DNA from: Acridotheres tristis
Lineage: Eukaryota > Chordata > Aves > Passeriformes > Sturnidae
DNA length: 64,000 bases
Assembly (NCBI GenBank): GCA_037013685.1
Contig: CM072885.1
Location: 71,077,285-71,141,284, forward strand
Direction: 5' to 3'
Part shown: one piece after another, positions 51,990-63,374 of the stretch
Numbering within the stretch: position 1 is the stretch's first letter
How the letters are laid out: every line of letters begins with the position of its first letter
Made by a program: the position numbers and the translations under genes
The notes under the pieces: model-generated
What the model was told of the DNA's origin: nothing
Databases searched by the model: none
Seen by the model: only the letters and a program-made list of their open reading frames with translations

Positions 51990-52905
51990 TGATGAGGTGA
52001 ATTGTTTTGGTGAAGAAGTGAATTGTTTTGATGAAGTGAATTGTTTTGGTGAAGAAGTGAATTGTTTTGGTGAAGAATTGTTTTGGTGAAGTGAATTGTT
52101 TTGGTGAAGAAGTGAATTGTTTTGATGAAGTGAATTGTTTTGGTGAAGAAGTGAATTGTTTTGATGAAGTGAATTGTTTTGATTAAGAAGTGAATTGTTT
52201 TGGTGAATTGTTTTGGTGAAGAAGTGAATTGTTTTGGTGAAGAAGTGAATTGTTTTGGTGAAGAAGTGAATTGTTTTGATGAAGTGAATTGTTTTGATTA
52301 AGAAGTGAATTGTTTTGATGAAGTGAATTGTTTTGGTGATGAAGTGAATTGTTTTGGTGAGGTGAATTGTTTTGATGAAGAAGTGAATTGTTTTGGTGAT
52401 GAAGTGAATTGTTTTGGTGAAGAAGTGAATTGTTTTGGTGAGGTGGATTGTTTTGATGAAGAAGTGAATTGTTTTGGTGATGAAGTGAATTGTTTTGGTG
52501 AAGAAGTGAATTGTTTTAGTGAAGTGAATTGTTTTGATGAAGAAGTGAATTGTTTTGGTGAAGAAGTGAATTGTTTTGGTGATGAAGTGAATTGTTTTGG
52601 TGAAGTGAATTGTTTTGGTGAGGTGAATTGTTTTGATGAAGAAGTGAATTGTTTTGGTGAAGAAGTGAATTGTTTTGGTGAAGAAGTGAATTGTTTTGAT
52701 GAAGAAGTGAATTGTTTTAGTGAAGTGAATTGTTTTGGTGAAGTGAATTGTTTTGGTGAAGAAGTGAATTGTTTTGATGAAGTGAATTGTTTTGGTGAAG
52801 TGAATTGTTTTGGTGAAGAAGTGAATTGTTTTGATGAAGAAGTGAATTGTTTTAGTGAAGTGAATTGTTTTGGTGAATTGTTTTGATGAAGAAGTGAATT
52901 ATTTG
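51990..52905. repeat. GTGAATTGTTTTGGTGAA(GAA) minisatellite
   Basis: About 0.9 kb of 18- and 21-bp units: GTGAATTGTTTTGGTGAA with or without an extra GAA or GAT, and GGT/GAT/AGT variants. A few shorter units (GAATTGTTTTGGT) break the frame on the left. From 52305 rightwards nearly all unit lengths are multiples of three. One plus frame (193 codons) and one minus frame (220 codons) stay open and encode perfect-looking peptide repeats. There are no splice sites or flanking coding sequence to support a gene. Confidence 0.95.
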
Positions 52906-55159
52906 GTAGAAAGGCATAGGGACAAGGGGGGAATCTAGAAGCAGATCTGGGCAAACCCAACCTCGGGGTGTTTTCAGGAAGTGACCTTGCTTATTTAAAG
53001 ATTGAAGCAATGAATCTGTTCTACAGCTTGCAGAAAAGAGAAGAAACACTCTTTTTTTTTTTTTCTGTAGAGTGGTAAGGTGGAAGCCAAACCTGCTCTC
53101 AGGCCAATAGCTGAGTCTGGAAACAGAATAGAAGCTTTGGAGCCCTTTTTGAGGATATTGATATGCATGGAGGGGATGCTAATAGGAAATATTTCAGTGC
53201 TTTGATGAGAGAGCTGAACTTGATTTCAGTGAAACAGCTGAGCTCAGATGTGTCAGTCGTGAAAAAAAAACCCCAGCACCTTCAGTTTTATTAATTAGGA
53301 TCCTGTCCAATGAAGCCTATGAGATTAAACACCAAAAAAAAAAAAAAAGAAAAAAAAAAAGAAAAAAAAAGAAAAGAAAAAACTCGATTGCAAAATTGTA
53401 CAGTATTGGAAGGCAGGAGGGGTTTCACCCGGACGTTGTGATCGGTGCTCTTGGATTTCTTTATTAACAGGGAAGTTTCAGCAGAGCAGGGATGGAGTGT
53501 GAGGAAAACGCCACGAGAGGGAGATGTTGGAAGCAGGAAAGCTCTCGGGATTCTCAGCCTTACACAGCAGGTTAATTTTAAAGGCACTCCACAAAAGTTT
53601 GTTGAACTTTCTGGGAGCTCACGGCGTCTTTAAGGAGAAGAAAAAAAAAAAAAAAATAAGCAAACCAAAACAAGCAAAACACACTGCAACCAAAAATCTG
53701 TGACAAGCCTATATAAAAAGTTTTCTTCATTAAAAATGAAATTATTTCAGGTCGGATGTTGTAATTTCCGCTCTTTAGTATTTATTTCAAGCGATAAAAT
53801 GCATTACATAGCATAGCTGTGATGACACTTGACTGCTCAGTATGAGCAGAGTGTACAAAGATCTGCTCAGAGACATCACTCTTCTCCAATTGTCTTGTTT
53901 GGGGTATGTAGCTCTCACTACTGTTAAGACATCTCCCTGGAAAAAAAAATTGGATATTTCTCCGAGTTCAGCAGTAATTAAATGCACATCTGAACTCCTA
54001 GCCAGTCTTGAAAAACGAATGCAGCAGTAAATGGCTCAAGTCATGTCAAATATACAGGGCTAAATGTGGGTATTAATTATCTAACCAGAGGGACTCGATT
54101 TACTTTGTAAAGCAATTAAAAGAAGACAGAAATTTACAGTCTGTTTCTGAAAAAGAGTAATGCCTGTTTAAAAATAACTTTCTACCCAGAATAGTCTGCC
54201 TGTCACACATCACATCCATTGAGGGGGTGGGGGGGGGAAAGAATCCAAACTAACACAACAGAAGTTTTTACAACACTGCTTCTTTATGGAAATAGCAAAC
54301 CCAAGTTTTAAAACAAAATAAATTGACAGCTGGGTGCCCAGGTGCACTTTTAGGCATTTAAACAAAGCTTTTGGTTTTCAAAAACTGCCTGAAGAGCACA
54401 TCAGGACTTTGCTTCCCCTGGTTTTCATTTTTCATTCCCCAGGGGCATGTTAAGGATATGGAGAGGCCTGTGTTCCTGTGGACAGGAGGTAGAGGTTTCA
54501 TGTTTTTTAATATATAATTTAATATTGCTTGAGATCATTCCAGTAGTCTCTCTCTTCTTTTTTTTTTCTTTTTAAATTTATTTTTTTTTGTTTTGGTCTT
54601 TTTCTGTTTGGTTGTTGTTGTTGTTTGGGGTTCTTTTGTTTTTGTTTGGGTTTTTTTTTGTCTTTGTTTGGGTATTTTGAGGTTTTTTGTTTTGTTTTCT
54701 TTTGGCTGATTGGTTGGGTTTTTTTCAATGTATTTCTAGTTTCAGAGTGGATAGGCAAGGATTTCTTTCCAGCTGAATCAGAGCTGGAGTTTGTTCCTCT
54801 ACCCATAAGCAATCTATGAAACCTCACTAACCCAAAGCACCTGTTCCAACAGGTATCCTGATGGAAAATTAACATGTTCTTGGATACTAACTGCACTTTA
54901 GTGCTGCTCTGGGTGCTTTTCATAGCCCTCTTCCTTTTAGTGTACCCTCTGAAAATGCCATTGGGTGATTTGTGTCTGACATTGGCTCTGCTGCATTGGC
55001 CACAGCATCCCTCCCTGCCTGTGCCTCAGGGATGGACAGAGGGCCAGGATCTGACATTCCAAAATCATCTTCAAAGCAGTGTAATTGTGGTCTCTTCACT
55101 AAAAAAAGAGAGAGAGAAAAGGGCAGCAACACACACGGAGCTCTTTGGGGAAAAAAGGC
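52906..55159. other. Intergenic with A-rich and GT-rich tracts
   Basis: Holds an A-run broken by G at 53331-53383, an A-run at 53639-53656 and a T/G low-complexity tract at about 54551-54725 of the GGTTTTTTTG kind. No gene was recognised. The 134-codon minus frame at 54519 is Lys/Pro/Gln-rich because of the T/G tract. Confidence 0.6.
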
Positions 55160-55705
55160 CAACTGTAGGAAATACTGTAGGAAAAACTCAGGTGCTCTCT
55201 GTACTCTGGTGCTGAAGTTTGCAGTTTATTTTGTAGGGTGTGGGTTTATATAAAACCCTGCCAGGAACTGCAGCCACAGCTCAGAGCAGGATGGAGAGAG
55301 AGGGACAGAGCAAGAGTGAGAGAGTGAGAGAGTGAGAGAGGGAGAGAGGGAGAGAGGAAGAGCGATTTTCCCCTTTCCAATACATTAAGTCTTCTTCTAT
55401 GTTGAATATTCTAATTTTCACTAACCAATCTAATACAATATACAAATTCTCTTAACATTTGCATGCAACCTATAGGAATCACTATATTACCATGTTTTAC
55501 TGCTTTTCTCATCTCTAAATTTTATCTGGGACCCTTCCTGCCATGCCTGGGGAGGATGTCTGTTTGTTTTTTTGTATTGGCAGCATCTAACATTATCTAA
55601 ACAAAGGGGCCTTCAGGCATTCAGTTGTTTCAGCCACACAGTCAAAAATTGCTATAATTTCTATTTCACTTATATTTTCCATATTCTCAAAGTCTTTTGC
55701 CAGGC
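55160..55705 (-). mobile_element. LTR-like element (minus), edges approximate
   Basis: On the minus strand, in order: a TG-starting region (TGTGTGGCTGAAACAACTG from 55640, possibly starting near 55703), a GGGACCC block, a CT-rich run (GA-rich on plus, 55292-55362), a TATATAAA box (about 55247-55254) and an AATAAA signal (complement of 55225-55230). It ends with a 3' region rich in CAG/CTGAG pieces. This order fits a retroviral U3-R-U5. I could not find the target-site duplication and no internal region adjoins it. Confidence 0.5.
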
Positions 55706-58412
55706 ACTCGTATTTATAAGGTTTCCCTAATTCATCCTTCCCAACAGCCAATTTATTGTACAGCCAGCCCGGATTTAAAGTGTGTCAGTGCAGCCAGGAC
55801 AGGACAGGAGCTCATGGGACAATTGGGAAAAACATCCTTGGGACAGCACCTCAGGATGTGTCCCACGGCACAGACACCAGGGGTTAATGTTGGTGATGAA
55901 TTCCACTCTGTTTGTCACCGTGTTGTCACCCTGGGAGACTCCTCCCTAACTGAAGCTGCAGTCAGCTTGGCAGCCTGGGAATGGAGCTGAGAGTCAGGAG
56001 AAACCCAGGCCTGGAGAGAATTCCCAAGCTGTGATTCCCCAGCTCTATAAACGTGTGTGTCCACATACAGTCAGAGGGGAAGAAAAGCATCAGCATCCCC
56101 CCATGACTCAGTGCTCCCCTGTCCATCAGTGCAGAAACCAGCTCCCAGCAATGGGCTGGGAAAGCCTGTGTGGTGACTTTAGCATCGTTGGTTGTTCAAT
56201 ACTGCACTTTATTCCTTTTTTCCAGGAGTGTCACCCTCTGAGTTTTCCTGTGACGTTTTCCCCTCTGCCCTGTTGTGAACGTGACTGCAGTGAGATTTTC
56301 TGAGTTTAATGCATACAGACACGACTGTGGGAAAAGGTGAGGTGGTGTTAATCTAAATTGTTTATTATTGTTAGTCTAAATTGTTTATTTCAAAACTATA
56401 GTGAGAAAGAACTTCAAAAAGCCCTGAGAGTGAATTTGGGAGCCAGGGGCTATTACCTTTATATTTCACTAGGGTATCTTTGCTTCTGTGTCACTGTTTC
56501 CAAAGCAAAAATGAGTTGAAGACAGGGAGAAAGAGCATAAATTCTGAGTGCCTTTCTCAGGCAACATTTTACTGAAACTAGAAAGTTCATATCAGCAAGG
56601 ACTTCTAGGTGTGACAGCAGGAAACTTTTAATTCTCGTACAGCGATTTCAAAATCTTTTGGTGAGAAAGGATGGGGTTGAATGCTGAAGCAATCTGTGAC
56701 AACACAAATACCTCAATTTCCACTCTCTGCAATGAGTCTGATGTGCTCTAGGTGATGTCACAGTCAAGGCTGATGACATCATTTACATCATTGACTGTGT
56801 TATATAAGCAGGGCTCTTCCCAATTTCTTGTTTGCAATGTGGCTGTGCCAGTTTATATATTTCCTTCTCTCTTAGAACTCCCAGAACATTTAGTAAAACA
56901 TATATATATGTATCTCAGCCTTTTAAGTCATTTTAAGGGCCCTCATTTTTAAAAGTTTATTTTAAAAAATACATTTAGAATGGGAGAATGTGTGCTTTAA
57001 AATTCTGCATTCTTGTACATCTGCACTTATCAGCAATAAAAGAAGCGAAATCCCAATGCTGACAACACCAAATTATGCCTGTGCTGGGTGCTTTAGTATG
57101 ATTAGATCTTAATCATCCTGTCTCTAAATCATCCAGCTTTTTCAGGTGAGCACATGGCCCAGATGACAGCTACCCTCTATCCCAAAACTTCTTCCATACA
57201 GACAAAAAGACTATGGGCTGTACTGCAGGTTCCATCCATCTGAAAATGAACAAAACTGATTGGCCTCTCTGTAGCTGTTTTGACTAATTTTTAAAGGATA
57301 AAGCTTTTTTTTTATTTTTTTAAGGCACATGAGGGCTTCTTCACTGTGCCCAGCAAACACAGCCAGAGGTTTTCTTTAGTGCAAGTGGCTGATTCCCAGA
57401 TTTACCTCCTCCAGTGTGAATTTCAGACCTGCACTGTGCTTCCCTTTCACAGAAGTCAAAATTCTGTAGCTTTATTGTAAAGAGAAAACAAAAACCCCAC
57501 ATGAATACATCCATCTTATATCCAGTTTATTTAATACCAGAGCAGTAAATACAAATAAGAGTTCTGGAATGTGGCAGTGCTAGATAAAGCTGAATTTAAA
57601 GCTGTTAATAATTTTGGAATTCTGTGCAGGCTGGGAAGCTGAGGGGTGAACATGAGCAATCTGCACGTTCAGGCTCATAGATATTGACCACACAGTTAAA
57701 ATACAATGTCCCTGATATTGCAGAGCAGCATGTGCAGGAAAACAAAGCTACCCTGTGCCTGCCAACTGAGAACTATGTTCCAATATTTGTAGTCTTATAA
57801 CAAGTGAGATAAACAGTAGATTTTGCTTTAAAGAAGAATGTGATCTTTGGTCAACAGAGTAAAATGTGTTTAGTACTATTTTACAACCTTACTGCTAAGA
57901 TTATATGGGTGAACACTCAAAAACTGAAAGAAACCTTTCTAGTTTCAATGCAGGTAACATTTCAGAGCAGAGGTAGGCTTCAACTCAGCATCCTACAAAG
58001 ACTGCACCCAGCTGTCCCCTGGAGTGGGTAGGAGGCAGCAATTCACTCCAGATCACTCCCCTTCCATAATTTCTGTATGAGCACAGCACTTGCAAACACA
58101 CTGGGCTAAGCCCTTATTTAGCTGTGCAGAGAAAGAGCTCTGAATGTCAGCTGGCAGCATACTTACACCCATCTCATGTTTAATATCCAGGGCTGAAAAG
58201 TGGAGCTGACAGTGCTTGGTGCTCTCTCCAGAGGAATTTCAATTCCACAGCAATGAGGGGCTGGAAGGACATTGGTTATTAGGAAAAACACTCTCTGTGA
58301 GCACAGGTCTTACCAGCAGGCTGACCTTTAAATGCAGGCAGACATCCTAAAAAACTTGTGCTCTTTGCCAGTCCACGTGCTTTCCAAGCTTCTGCTGCCA
58401 TCTGAGATTGAA
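55706..58412. other. Intergenic, no gene seen
   Basis: Unique sequence. GC-richer frames at 55.7-56.3 kb have no recognisable domain. No RNA gene or transposon was seen. Confidence 0.55.
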
Positions 58413-58925
58413 CAGTCACATCCACCTTACAGCCAGGGAAACTTTATTATTAAAGTTTACAAAAACTGTTCTGTGACAGGGATCGACCAGTCACATCTAC
58501 CTTACAGCCAGGGACACTTTTATTAAAGTTTACAAAAACTGTTCTGTGACAGGGATCAACCAGTCACACCCACCTTAGAGCCAGGGACACTTTTATTAAA
58601 GTTTACAAAAACTGTTCTGTGACAGGGATCAACCAGTCACACCCACCTTAGAGCCAGGGACACTTTTATTAAAGTTTACAAAAACTGTTCTGTGACAGGG
58701 ATCAACCAGTCACATCCACCTTACAGCCAATGAAACTTTTATTAAAGTTTACAAAAACTGTTCTGTGAAAGGGATCAACCAGTCACATCCACATTACAGC
58801 CAGGGACACTTTTGTTAAAGCTTGCAAAATCTCTTCTGTGAAAGGGATCAACCAGTCATATCTACCTTACAGCCAATGAAACTTTTATTAAAGTTTACAA
58901 AAACTGTTCTGTGAAAGGGATCAAC
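58413..58925. repeat. 73-bp minisatellite, 7 copies, downstream of RERGL
   Basis: Units start at CAGTCACA in positions 58413, 58488, 58561, 58634, 58707, 58780 and 58853. The period is 75 bp once and then 73 bp. Each unit carries CACCTTACAGCCAGGGACAC, TTTTATTAAAGTTTACAAAA and CTGTTCTGTGACAGGGATCA. On the minus strand, the RERGL sense strand, six of the seven units hold an AATAAA hexamer (the sixth reads AACAAA). The array starts about 0.9 kb past the RERGL stop codon. Confidence 0.96.
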
Positions 58926-59414
58926 CCAGGCCTTCTGCTGGCCCTTTCTGTAAAATTATTTCACTCAACAATGTCCTTACCAAAACAGTCCAGTGCTCTG
59001 TAACATTTCACTCTCATTTCAGTTTTCACACTCCTCAACCCTCTCTACTTTCTTTCATCACTCATGAAATAAAAAAATAAAAAAAAAAGATACTGAAGCA
59101 GTACTGAGACAATACTGCTTTATAATTCTCCTTCCCTACTTCTGGTGCCTCTGCAAGGCAGCTTTGCAGGTAAATACCTTTTGTACATCTGGTGTCTAAG
59201 CATTGAATTCGTATGAATTTCAGCAAGTGTAAGGCACACAAGGACCTGAGTTAAATACAAATACATTGCCACATGAAGCCACAGTATTTTGCTTTTCTTT
59301 AGTGCAAATGTTCTTGCACACACACACAAAAAAACCCCAAACAACAAACCACACAAAAAGCCCAACTACTGACAATTCTGAAGTAAGATTTTGATCAGCA
59401 AGGCTGAGTTTACT

Positions 59415-59528
59415 GGATATTATGTGGCACTTAGGGACATGGTTTAGTGGTAGACTTGGTAGTGTTTGGTTAATGGCTGGATTTGATGATCTTAAGGGTC
59501 TTTTCCAATAGAAATGAATCTGTGAAAT
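59415..59528 (+). mobile_element. CR1 LINE 3' terminal fragment
   Basis: Short sense-orientation CR1 end: ATGTGGCACTTAGGGACATG, GTTTAGTGGTAGACTTGG, TTAATGGCTGGATTTGATG, ATCTTAAGGGTCTTTTCCAA and a degenerate ATTCTATG terminus (AATCTGTG). It belongs to the same subtype as the fragment at 23655. It lies about 0.3 kb beyond the RERGL stop codon, in the opposite orientation. Confidence 0.88.
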
Positions 59529-59804
59529 AACTGTTTATACTTCAGTTGCACCTAGAAGCTCTACCCAAGACCATGTTGGTGTTGAATAAACACAGACTAA
59601 ACCTCTCCTGCTTTTTAATCTGGAGCAGTTTACACTTTAAGTGGCACAGCCCTAAACAGGAAATCTGTAGCAGAGCCTGAAATAGAAGTCAGGTCTCCTA
59701 AGTCTGGCCCATGCTGTCTCCCACCTTTGGTTTCTACTGTCTTACTCCTCCAGGTATTGACCTTTGGAGGAAATTCAGTGAATCCCAAGAGCTGCCTCTG
59801 CTCC

Positions 59805-59810
59805 TTTATT
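59805..59810 (-). terminator. Possible RERGL polyadenylation hexamer
   Basis: TTTATT on the plus strand is AATAAA on the gene strand, 33 bp after the stop codon. No GT-rich downstream element is evident and the resulting 3' UTR would be very short. A more distal signal, including those in the 73-bp array at 58.4-58.9 kb, is equally possible. Confidence 0.25.
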
Positions 59811-59842
59811 TCAGCTTGTTCCAACCTCAGGCCTAACATCTC

Positions 59843-60125
59843 TTACACAGATTTCCTTCTCTTCCCAAACACGTTGTTGATTAACTTGGCCATGGACTTG
59901 GAGCCACTGGGTCGTCTCTTCTCCTTCACTTTGGCATTGGAAGTGATATTCCTGAGGACTTTGGTGAACATTGCCACAACTTCCTGGTAGTGCTCTGCTG
60001 CAGACAGTTCACAGAACTGGCACTTGTTATCCATTGCCAGCTTCTGTCCTTCATCCCAGCCAACCTCCCTCATGTGGCATAAATCCTGTTTATTGCCAAC
60101 CAAAAATATCGATGGCTCGACCATT
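59843..60125 (-). CDS. RERGL: RERGL terminal coding exon (RERG-like Ras GTPase)
   Basis: The last coding exon supplies the second half of the G domain and the C terminus of a RERG-like small GTPase. The exon opens after a CAG acceptor (complement of 60126-60128), and its first base completes a Lys codon begun in the previous exon. It encodes 93 residues beginning [15 protein letters not shown]. The NKQD motif is G4, which reads the guanine base, and CELSAAEHY holds the G5 SA motif. The C terminus is basic, [19 protein letters not shown], with no CAAX box, so no prenylation is expected, as in RERG and RERGL generally. The tail matches human RERGL as I recall it, which is the main reason for the symbol. 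The Met that opens the frame is internal, not a start codon. The molecular role of RERGL is poorly defined; the family is classed with Ras-like GTPases. Confidence 0.95.
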
Positions 60126-61190
60126 CTGCAATGAAAAATGTTCCAGTTAAATGTATGTACAATGCTGCATCACATGCTGTGCTATATTCACTGTGAAAAG
60201 TATGTATGTTCAGGATAGCAAAAAAAAAAAGCCCAAAATGAACCAGCCAGCCCCCTCACCTTGCCAGGAAGAATTCTAGTTTTCCATTTTTCCAGACTAT
60301 TCTTTACCAGTAGATTTTCATTTTATTTTTCTCTACTCAAAGAATGAATGTATTTTTTAATCCACTGCTTTTTTCCTGCTCTGTGCTGCTGATTATACTG
60401 TCAGCACCTCGACTTCACTGAAGAAACAACCTGATCATTGTCTCCATTTGCAGGTAACAGAACAGAGCCCAGGAGATACATCAGTGTCAGGGGCAGAACT
60501 CAGAAGGAAACACAGGAAATCTAATTCCAAGCTTCTGCTAAAATTATTCCTGTCAGAAATTAACCTTAATTAAGAAAGGTCAGCAGTAAAACAGACAGAA
60601 AAACGGGGGTTTTACTCCATTTCTGATAGAGGTGAAGGATTTCACTCTTTTGTTTAGAAAGCACCTCAGCTGCTTGAGGCAGGAATAAATACACACCCCC
60701 ATCCACACTCACACCTGCAGTTCTGGTGATTCTTGTTTTTTTTAAAATACTTTCTTTCTTACCATGTGGTCACCCATGTGCACAAATGACTTTGGGGTCA
60801 CAGCTAGAGGCAGCTGAGGAGATATTTGTGTTATTACTTTCCTTTAATGTGGGGAAGGTTTTCCTCAGCCCCTGTGTTTGTACATCTCCGTTGGTAATTG
60901 AGTGGGAGAGTAAAAGCACAGCCTGACTGTGCCAGGCTTCTTTACCCGTGTAAATCACAGCAGAAATCTTTATGGCAACCATTTAAATATCAGCTCTGCA
61001 AGAAATAAGAACAAAAATCCTGATGCACTTGGGTTTGGATACAGCAAAACCGATTGGAGTTTGCCACACATTGCTGTTGTTGCACTTGGGTGCTGCTGGG
61101 TTTTCATTGTTACTAAGCTCACAAAAGCCTGCTCAGCTTTTCTCTATTTTGCTGAGGGGAAAAAAAACCAATATAAATGCTGCCACTTAC
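60126..61190 (-). other. RERGL: RERGL intron between the last two coding exons
   Basis: Bounded by a GTAAGT donor (complement of 61185-61190) and a TTTCATTGCAG acceptor. About 1.07 kb, phase 2. The sequence is unique-looking with no element or additional exon recognised. Confidence 0.9.
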
Positions 61191-61333
61191 TTTTTGCAGG
61201 CTGCTGTGTGAGCCTCTCTGAGGCTGTAGAGCAGGGCCTTGGCAAAGGCAAAGGAGGCTCTGTCGCTGATGTCGTAGACGATGACAAATCCATCAGCCCA
61301 GCGCAGCTCCTCGGGCAGGGACAGCTTCCCCTG
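61191..61333 (-). CDS. RERGL: RERGL internal coding exon (WADGFVIVYDISD)
   Basis: This internal exon encodes the central G-domain segment. It contains LRWADGFVIVYDISDRASF, the conserved beta-4/alpha-3 region of RERG/RASL proteins, then AFAKALLYSLREAHTAACK. The donor is AAAAA|GTAAGT. The acceptor is CTGCCAG|CAG; a tandem CAG makes a 3-nt shorter exon (ending at 61330) possible, with one Gln less. The length of 143 bp goes from phase 0 to phase 2 and joins the terminal exon in frame. The residues just after the upstream junction are about two fewer than in human RERGL as I recall it. The long plus-strand frame across this exon is an antisense shadow. A retroviral LTR starts only 54 bp upstream in the intron. 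Confidence 0.93.
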
Positions 61334-63374
61334 CTGGCAGCAGAAACCTCACCTGCACACGGGAAAGGGATGCTGCCCCTGTCCCTTTGCTGCCCGAAAC
61401 CCCAAGTAAAACACAAACTAACAGAGTGTCAGTTTATGCGGTGCTTTATTCGGGGCCCGGGGACCTGCGGACTCGCGTCCAAAGTCAGGATCCCACCGGT
61501 TCCCTTTTTCAGAGGGTTTTTATACCCTTTTTACAAACGGTTTTCGTGCAGAGGTACATATTCGTCTAAACAATATAGATACATTCACTTTGTAGATAAC
61601 ATTTTACGTCATAAATCCTTCAAGGTTGCTTATCCTAGGACTATAGTGTTCTCCCCCTTAATCTCTCTCTCTCGCCACTACCCACCACCAGTACTTTATT
61701 TATGATTATACCTTAACCTTATCACTAACAGTTCTGCATGCTCTGCTAATTGTTTTCTCAGCACAGCACATTCCTAAGTTGGTTTCCCAGGGCCTACTCT
61801 GGAAACTGCAGTCTCCAAGCCTTAGCATTACTACTACTATTATGGTTTATACACTTTATATTCTAATATTCAGGATTTCTAGTCCATACGGTAACACCTT
61901 CAGAGCCTTTCCTGTGCCACTCTGAACGTGAGAACACTGCGGCTTCCCTGGCTAAAGGCATTTCCCAGCTCCAGCTGCTCTATTGAATTCGGGCTGGTGC
62001 TGCTCCAAAAGCCTTGTAAACAACCAGCATCAAAAATGGCACTTTGGATCACCGGCGAGTTCATTAGGAAACATTTACACTTCCTTTAAGCACTGAAATT
62101 CCACAACCTACTTAATGCTTAATATTCTGCAGGGTTAGATGAGAATGGAACATCCAGGAGCCATCAACATTTGTGTGTTTTGTGGTTGTAGCTCTGGTTT
62201 GCACGGTCCCAATACTCTGATTACAACCTTGACTATTTTCTTCATTTGTTTCCTTTCCTCTTTGAATTGTCCAAGTTTCAAACACTAATTACCCACGTGT
62301 TAAATTTCTGAGGAGCTAGGGAAAAAAAAAATCTTTTAATCTACAGTTGAGTTTAATAAAACCTGTGAAGAAAGGCAATTGAGTTATACCAATCCTTGAC
62401 TCTCTTCACACCAACAAACTGCCACACTTCTGATTCCCAGAAAGCAACATCTGCAAGGGAGTGTAATTTTAAAACTATTTAAAATTAACTTATCCCTGCA
62501 CATGATTTGGCAGCAGCTAGCAAGACCATATGACCTAAAAATAGATAAAATACTGGAAGCTGATCAGAAAAAAAAAATAAAAATTTTGCTAAATAACTAA
62601 AGTTAGGCCTTGTTCCTGAGAAAAAAAAAAAACAACTAGTAGAAGACAGCTCATAGTGGCTGTTTCAGGATTCTCTCTGCCCTGGGACAAGCAATGCTGT
62701 TTGTATTAACACTGGTTAAGTTTTTACATCCCTGAATTGAAGTGTGGGGTCAGGTTTGGTTTTCATTCCTTACCCCAGCTGCCCCAAAGGGAGCCCAAAG
62801 GGTGATCAGCACATGTCACACAGCACCTAAGTTTCTCTATTCCTGTAAACTAAGTAAATTAATACAAAACTTCATTTCAGAGTGGCTGACTGTGATTAAA
62901 TTTTAATTGTCAAAGTGTACAAGCTGCATCATGGCTTTCCTTGGGAAAGGAAATTGTCCTGTGAATGCAAACCTGACTTCCAGGCCTCTCTGCTTGGACC
63001 ATTTGTGCAGCCATTTCATAAACTGTTTGCTTTTTAAGCTAAATTTCATTTATTTAGGGTATTTGCATGTAATCCAGTAATTTATCTCTGTATTTACCTA
63101 TGTAAAGCAAAAGTGATAATTATTTCTGTTAGTATTAGTCTAAATTACAAATGCATTTCCAGAAAATTTCAGCAAAAAGGGTTTCTTTGGGGAAATGGAA
63201 AAGTAGTTCAGAGCCCCAGCAACTATAAAATTTCACTCTTAAAAAACCAAAACAAAACAAAAGAGCAGGCACAAATTCCAACAAGCAAAAGTCTGTAACC
63301 CCTTGACCCTTTTTACCATGTACAGAGGTAATGAAGAGCAGCTTTTCTTTATCCTCCTCCTGTGAAATTCTTAC
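61334..63374 (-). other. RERGL: RERGL intron carrying a solo LTR
   Basis: About 2.04 kb, phase 0, with donor CAG|GTAAGA (complement of 63369-63374) and acceptor CTGCCAG. The LTR at 61388-61896 makes up a quarter of it and leaves only 54 bp of original intron before the downstream exon. The remainder is AT-rich with no exon recognised. Confidence 0.88.
61388..61896 (-). mobile_element. Solo LTR with 4-bp target-site duplication inside RERGL
   Basis: Read on the minus strand it starts TGTTACCGTATGG and ends TTTCGGGCAGCA, 509 bp, flanked on both sides by AAGG (CCTT at 61384-61387 and 61897-61900 on plus). It has a TATAAAA box (complement of 61517-61523) and an AATAAA signal (complement of 61445-61450). 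A GC-rich R/U5 region between them keeps many CpGs, such as GGACGCGAGTCCG. TG...CA ends, a 4-bp duplication and no coding interior identify a solo LTR. The duplication length fits gammaretrovirus-like (ERV1) integration, though I cannot name the family. It lies in the same orientation as RERGL. Confidence 0.88.

Noticed and set aside
52298..52960. 220-codon minus frame and 193-codon plus frame with perfect peptide repeats
   Set aside because: They arise from 18/21-bp tandem units on opposite strands. There is no flanking coding sequence. Kept only as a finding.
58413..58925. CRISPR-like or satellite RNA array (73-bp units)
   Set aside because: The whole unit is repeated, with no variable spacers; an ordinary minisatellite explains it.
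60929..61705. 258-codon plus-strand frame
   Set aside because: It is antisense to a RERGL exon and to the solo LTR; the minus strand carries the conserved protein and the splice sites.
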